64,000 nt of DNA from Taklimakanibacter deserti (GTDB lineage: Bacteria > Pseudomonadota > Alphaproteobacteria > Rhizobiales > Aestuariivirgaceae): NCBI GenBank assembly GCA_003574785.1, contig QORU01000005.1, positions 389,130 to 453,129 of the forward strand. Direction: 5' to 3'. Shown piece by piece: positions 61,310-64,000 of the stretch. The notes under the pieces were generated by a model. It searched no databases and was not told where the DNA came from. It saw only the letters and a program-made list of their open reading frames with translations. Positions within the stretch are counted from its first letter, which is position 1. Every line of letters begins with the position of its first letter. A program made the translations under genes and the position numbers.

Positions 61310-61867
61310 ATGGATGGATTGCTCAGGCTGAGCCGCTGGATCGATGCGGTCACGGCCTTCATCGGCCGTCACATCATCTGGCTGATCCTTGCCGCCATCC
61401 TGGTCTCGGCGATCAATGCTGTGATCCGCAAGGCTTTCGACATCAGTTCCAATGCCTGGCTCGAGCTGCAATGGTATCTGTTCGGCTGCGTCTTCATGGT
61501 GGCCGCCGCCTATACGCTGCAGAGGAACGAGCATATCCGCATCGACATCGTGTCCAGCCGTCTGTCGCAGAATTGGCGCAACTGGATAGACATTTTCGGC
61601 CATGTGCTGATGCTTCTGCCGTTTGCGGCGCTGATGACCTATGAGAGCGTGCCTTTCGTCTGGAGCGCCTTGCGCTCGGGCGAGATGTCGGGCTCGGCCG
61701 GCGGCCTCATCATCTGGCCGGCCCGCGCCTTCATCCTTGTCGGCTTCTTCCTGCTCTTCATCCAGGGCATATCCGAGCTCACCAAGCGCATCGCCGTCAT
61801 GAAGGGCCTCATTCCCGATCCCCATCCGCATCACGGGTCTCATGCGCCGCTCGAGCCGCATCAATAA
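61310..61867 (+). CDS. TRAP transporter small permease (DctQ-like)
   Basis: The 185-residue protein has four predicted membrane helices, beginning FIGRHIIWLILAAILVSAINAVIRK. It has the family pattern WLELQWYLFGCVFMVAAAYTLQRNEHIRIDIVSSRL and ends with a His/Pro-rich tail. In TRAP systems it pairs with the large permease and a periplasmic binding protein. AAAAGGGGAAG precedes the ATG. It is 18 bases before the large permease gene. Confidence 0.92.
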   Translation: MDGLLRLSRWIDAVTAFIGRHIIWLILAAILVSAINAVIRKAFDISSNAWLELQWYLFGCVFMVAAAYTLQRNEHIRIDIVSSRLSQNWRNWIDIFGHVLMLLPFAALMTYESVPFVWSALRSGEMSGSAGGLIIWPARAFILVGFFLLFIQGISELTKRIAVMKGLIPDPHPHHGSHAPLEPHQ

Positions 61868-61885
61868 AGCGGGAGGCCTCAGCTG

Positions 61886-63817
61886 ATGACCGCCTTCCTC
61901 ATCGACAACATGGCGCCGATCATGTTCGCCGCCTTGGTGATCTTCCTCCTGCTCGGCTATCCGGTCGCTTTCTCATTAGCTTTTGTCGGCCTCTCCTTCG
62001 GCGCGCTCGGCATCTATCTCGACCTCTTCCCGCCCAACCTGCTGCAGGCCTTGCCCGATCGCGTCTATGGCATCATGGCGAACGAAACGCTGCTCGCCAT
62101 TCCCTTCTTCACCTTCATGGGGCTCATTCTCGAACGATCCGGCATGGCCGAGGAATTGCTCGACACCGCGGGCAAGCTCTTCGGTCCGGTGAGAGGCGGT
62201 GTCGCCTATGCGGTGATCTTTGTCGGCGCTCTTCTCGCCGCCACCACCGGCGTCGTCGCGGCTTCCGTCATCGCCATGGGGCTGATCTCGCTCCCCATCA
62301 TGCTGCGCTATGGCTATGACCGGCGCATGGCATCGGGCGTCATCGCCGCCTCCGGCACCTTGGCGCAGATCATCCCGCCAAGCCTCGTCCTCATCATCCT
62401 CGCCGATCAGCTCGGCCGCTCGGTCGGCGACATGTATACCGGCGCCATCATCCCGGGCCTCGTGCTCACCGCGCTCTACATGACCTACGTCTTCATCATG
62501 ACGATGATCTATCCGAAAGCGGCGCCGGCACTGCCGGCCGAGGCGCGCTCCTTCGGCGAAGGCGCCGACTACCGTTCGGTCCTCACCGCCGTGACCTTCC
62601 CGCTGGTGCTGGTGCTGTGGGGTATGATCGTGCTGTTCGCGCCCAAGCTCGGCATCGACCTGATCAACGCCTTCGTACCCGGGGTCAGCGAGGCGATCGA
62701 GGCGCGCTTCGTCGGCGGAGGGGGACGCATGCTGGCGATGCTCGGCGCCTTCGCCCTGGTCTATCTCGTCTATGTTGCCGCCTTGCGCTATCTGCCGAAG
62801 ATCTTGTCAATGATCCTGGGCGCACTCTTCCTGCTCCTCGCCTTGGGTGCCCTGTGGAAAGCCGCCCAGGCCTTCCATGCCGGTTTTGTCGCCTTGCCGC
62901 CCGCTTCCGAACGCGGCCTCGATTACCTTCTCGACATCATCGCCTGGATCGCCGGCGAATGGGTCTATTTCGTAGCACTGCTCGGCCTCATCGGCGGCGG
63001 CGTGTCGCTCCTCAATGCGCCCTCGCGGCCGGTGGCGGGCGCAGTGTGGAAGATCATCGCCGATCTCCTGCCACCGCTCATCCTCATCTTCCTGGTGCTG
63101 GGCACGATCTTCCAGGGCATCGCCACGCCGACCGAGGGCGGCGCCATGGGAGCGGCGGGCGCGCTGCTGCTCGCGCTGGCGCGCCGCCAACTCAATTTCG
63201 GCCTGTTGCGCCAGGCACTCGAGCAGACGACGAACCTTTCCGCCTTCGTCATCTTCATCCTGATCGGTGCGCGTGTCTTCTCGCTCACCTTCTATGGCGT
63301 CGACGGCCATAAATGGGTCGAGCATCTGCTGGTCAGCCTGCCGGGCGGCCAGCTCGGCTTCCTCGTCTTCGTCAACCTGCTCGTCTTCGTCCTCGCCTTC
63401 TTCCTCGATTTCTTCGAGCTCGCTTTCATCATCGTGCCGCTGCTCGCGGGGCCGGCCGAGGCGCTCGGCGTCGATCTCATCTGGTTCGGCGTGCTGCTCG
63501 GCATCAACATGCAGACGAGCTTCATGCATCCGCCTTTCGGCTTCGCGCTGTTCTATTTGCGCTCGGTGGCGCCGCGCGCGCCCTACAAGGACCGTGTCAC
63601 GGCTGCGACGCTGCAGCCGGTGACCACCGGCCAGATCTATTGGGGGGCAGTGCCCTTCGTCATCATCCAGCTCATCATGGTGGGTCTCGCCATCGCCTTC
63701 CCGGCGATGATCATGCATTACAAGGGAACGGGACCAGCGGTCGATCCCTCGACCATCGAGATCACGGTCCCGACCGAGGACAATGGCGATCTCACCGGAC
63801 CGCCATCGTTCGAGTGA
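61886..63817 (+). CDS. TRAP transporter large permease (DctM-like), enlarged
   Basis: The 643-residue protein has the DctM features LLGYPVAFSLAFVGLSFGAL, ANETLLAIPFFTFMGLILERSGMAE, ASVIAMGLISLPIMLRYGYD and the later LLGINMQTSFMHPPFGFALFYLR. It is about 200 residues longer than the usual 425-440, due to extra helix-rich sequence around residues 245-395. GGGAGG precedes the ATG. No DctP-type binding protein gene is in the window; it may lie beyond the right edge or elsewhere. Confidence 0.9.
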   Translation: MTAFLIDNMAPIMFAALVIFLLLGYPVAFSLAFVGLSFGALGIYLDLFPPNLLQALPDRVYGIMANETLLAIPFFTFMGLILERSGMAEELLDTAGKLFGPVRGGVAYAVIFVGALLAATTGVVAASVIAMGLISLPIMLRYGYDRRMASGVIAASGTLAQIIPPSLVLIILADQLGRSVGDMYTGAIIPGLVLTALYMTYVFIMTMIYPKAAPALPAEARSFGEGADYRSVLTAVTFPLVLVLWGMIVLFAPKLGIDLINAFVPGVSEAIEARFVGGGGRMLAMLGAFALVYLVYVAALRYLPKILSMILGALFLLLALGALWKAAQAFHAGFVALPPASERGLDYLLDIIAWIAGEWVYFVALLGLIGGGVSLLNAPSRPVAGAVWKIIADLLPPLILIFLVLGTIFQGIATPTEGGAMGAAGALLLALARRQLNFGLLRQALEQTTNLSAFVIFILIGARVFSLTFYGVDGHKWVEHLLVSLPGGQLGFLVFVNLLVFVLAFFLDFFELAFIIVPLLAGPAEALGVDLIWFGVLLGINMQTSFMHPPFGFALFYLRSVAPRAPYKDRVTAATLQPVTTGQIYWGAVPFVIIQLIMVGLAIAFPAMIMHYKGTGPAVDPSTIEITVPTEDNGDLTGPPSFE

Positions 63818-63829
63818 TGATGAGACTAC

Positions 63830-63852
63830 CCTCGCCCCCAACGGGGGAGAGG
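63830..63852 (+). terminator. Terminator-like hairpin after the TRAP operon
   Basis: CCTCGCCCCC (63830-63839) and GGGGGAGAGG (63843-63852) form a ten-base stem with one mispair around an AAC loop, 12 bases after the large-permease stop. No clear T-run follows, so it could also be a repeated intergenic element. Its CCCTCGCCCC core also occurs in the coaA terminator hairpin. Confidence 0.55.
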
Positions 63853-64000
63853 ACCTCCCACCAACAAGTCAAGGTCTTGCGGGGCGGTAACCCCGCGAGA
63901 AGAGCGGACGAGAAGGTTCCGTGATTGTCGATTGTAGCGCCGTGCTCGCACTGTCCAGGACGCTTCGCGCCAGCTTCGCCGGTGCCGCCTTTGGCGGCAT
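63853..64000. other. Window tail without an assignable gene
   Basis: A second small hairpin GCGGGG/CCCCGC occurs near 63880. A possible plus-strand GTG start at 63921 gives 26 codons (MIVDCSAVLALS onward) to the edge, and the minus strand is open too. Too little sequence is present to call either. Confidence 0.3.

Noticed and set aside
63921..64000. A possible VapC-like toxin gene beginning MIVDCSAVLAL
   Set aside because: The residues after the first ten do not match a PIN-domain protein, and the window ends.

Overview
The window is chromosomal DNA from a GC-rich alphaproteobacterium, most likely of the Hyphomicrobiales (Rhizobiales). The evidence is gene order (parB-parA-rsmG-mnmG-mnmE, rho-hemJ-hemE, PPSR-maf-aroE-coaE-dnaQ-secB), a RegB/RegA pair, MmcB, a CtrA-type box, and a palindromic repeat of a kind common between genes in this order. 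No rRNA, CRISPR array, prophage or insertion sequence was seen. Most of the window is housekeeping.

Layout. (1) 1-10719 is the left arm of a replication-origin region, almost all on the minus strand: parB (cut by the window edge), parA, rsmG, mnmG and mnmE, with two parS sites; then a plus-strand thioredoxin-domain gene, rho, hemJ and hemE. (2) 10720-11080 is a gene-poor stretch between hemE and the PPSR gene. It carries DnaA-box-like and CtrA-like sequences beside AT-rich DNA, at the position of the Caulobacter and Sinorhizobium origin, and gene direction flips here. I propose it as oriC. (3) 11081-14628 is a tightly overlapped plus-strand operon (PPSR, maf, aroE, coaE, dnaQ), followed by secB and fxsA on the minus strand and a tim44/mltA/smr/HTH series on the plus strand. 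(4) 18765-27375 holds an unknown membrane protein, hslV-DUF2157-hslU on the minus strand, and a histidine operon (hisB, DUF2628, hisH, hisA, hisF, hisE) ending in coaA.

(5) 27376-41233 is more accessory: a GcvT-fused FAD oxidoreductase, an ABC-F ATPase, a MOSC-mobA-mobB-DUF924 operon, a TusA/amidinohydrolase pair, a GST with a divergent WYL regulator, an exported NTF2-like protein, an ArsC/Spx-like protein, a CobW GTPase, a D-Ala-D-Ala carboxypeptidase and a DapA-family enzyme. (6) 41234-45687 holds a large autotransporter with a repetitive passenger, a gene that appears split by a one-base frameshift, and tRNA-Leu(CAA). (7) 45836-64000 holds a hydrolase/OsmC fusion, an XRE regulator divergent from a small membrane protein, arfB, an unknown gene, a DedA-like protein, dsbB, an HNH endonuclease, a DNA glycosylase, gluQ, a DUF1674 gene divergent from htpX, rsmB, a heparinase-like gene, purH, regB/regA, mmcB and a two-gene TRAP permease.

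How the parts work together: ParA, ParB and parS next to the proposed oriC form the segregation module, and a CtrA-type box in front of parB suggests cell-cycle control. The his genes, the maf-to-dnaQ run and the mob genes are compact operons with 4-base start/stop overlaps. I found no convincing new multi-gene system. The items most worth following up are the proposed oriC, the frameshifted gene, the DUF2157 gene inside hslVU, the G4C2 tandem repeat in secB, the enlarged TRAP permease and the autotransporter.
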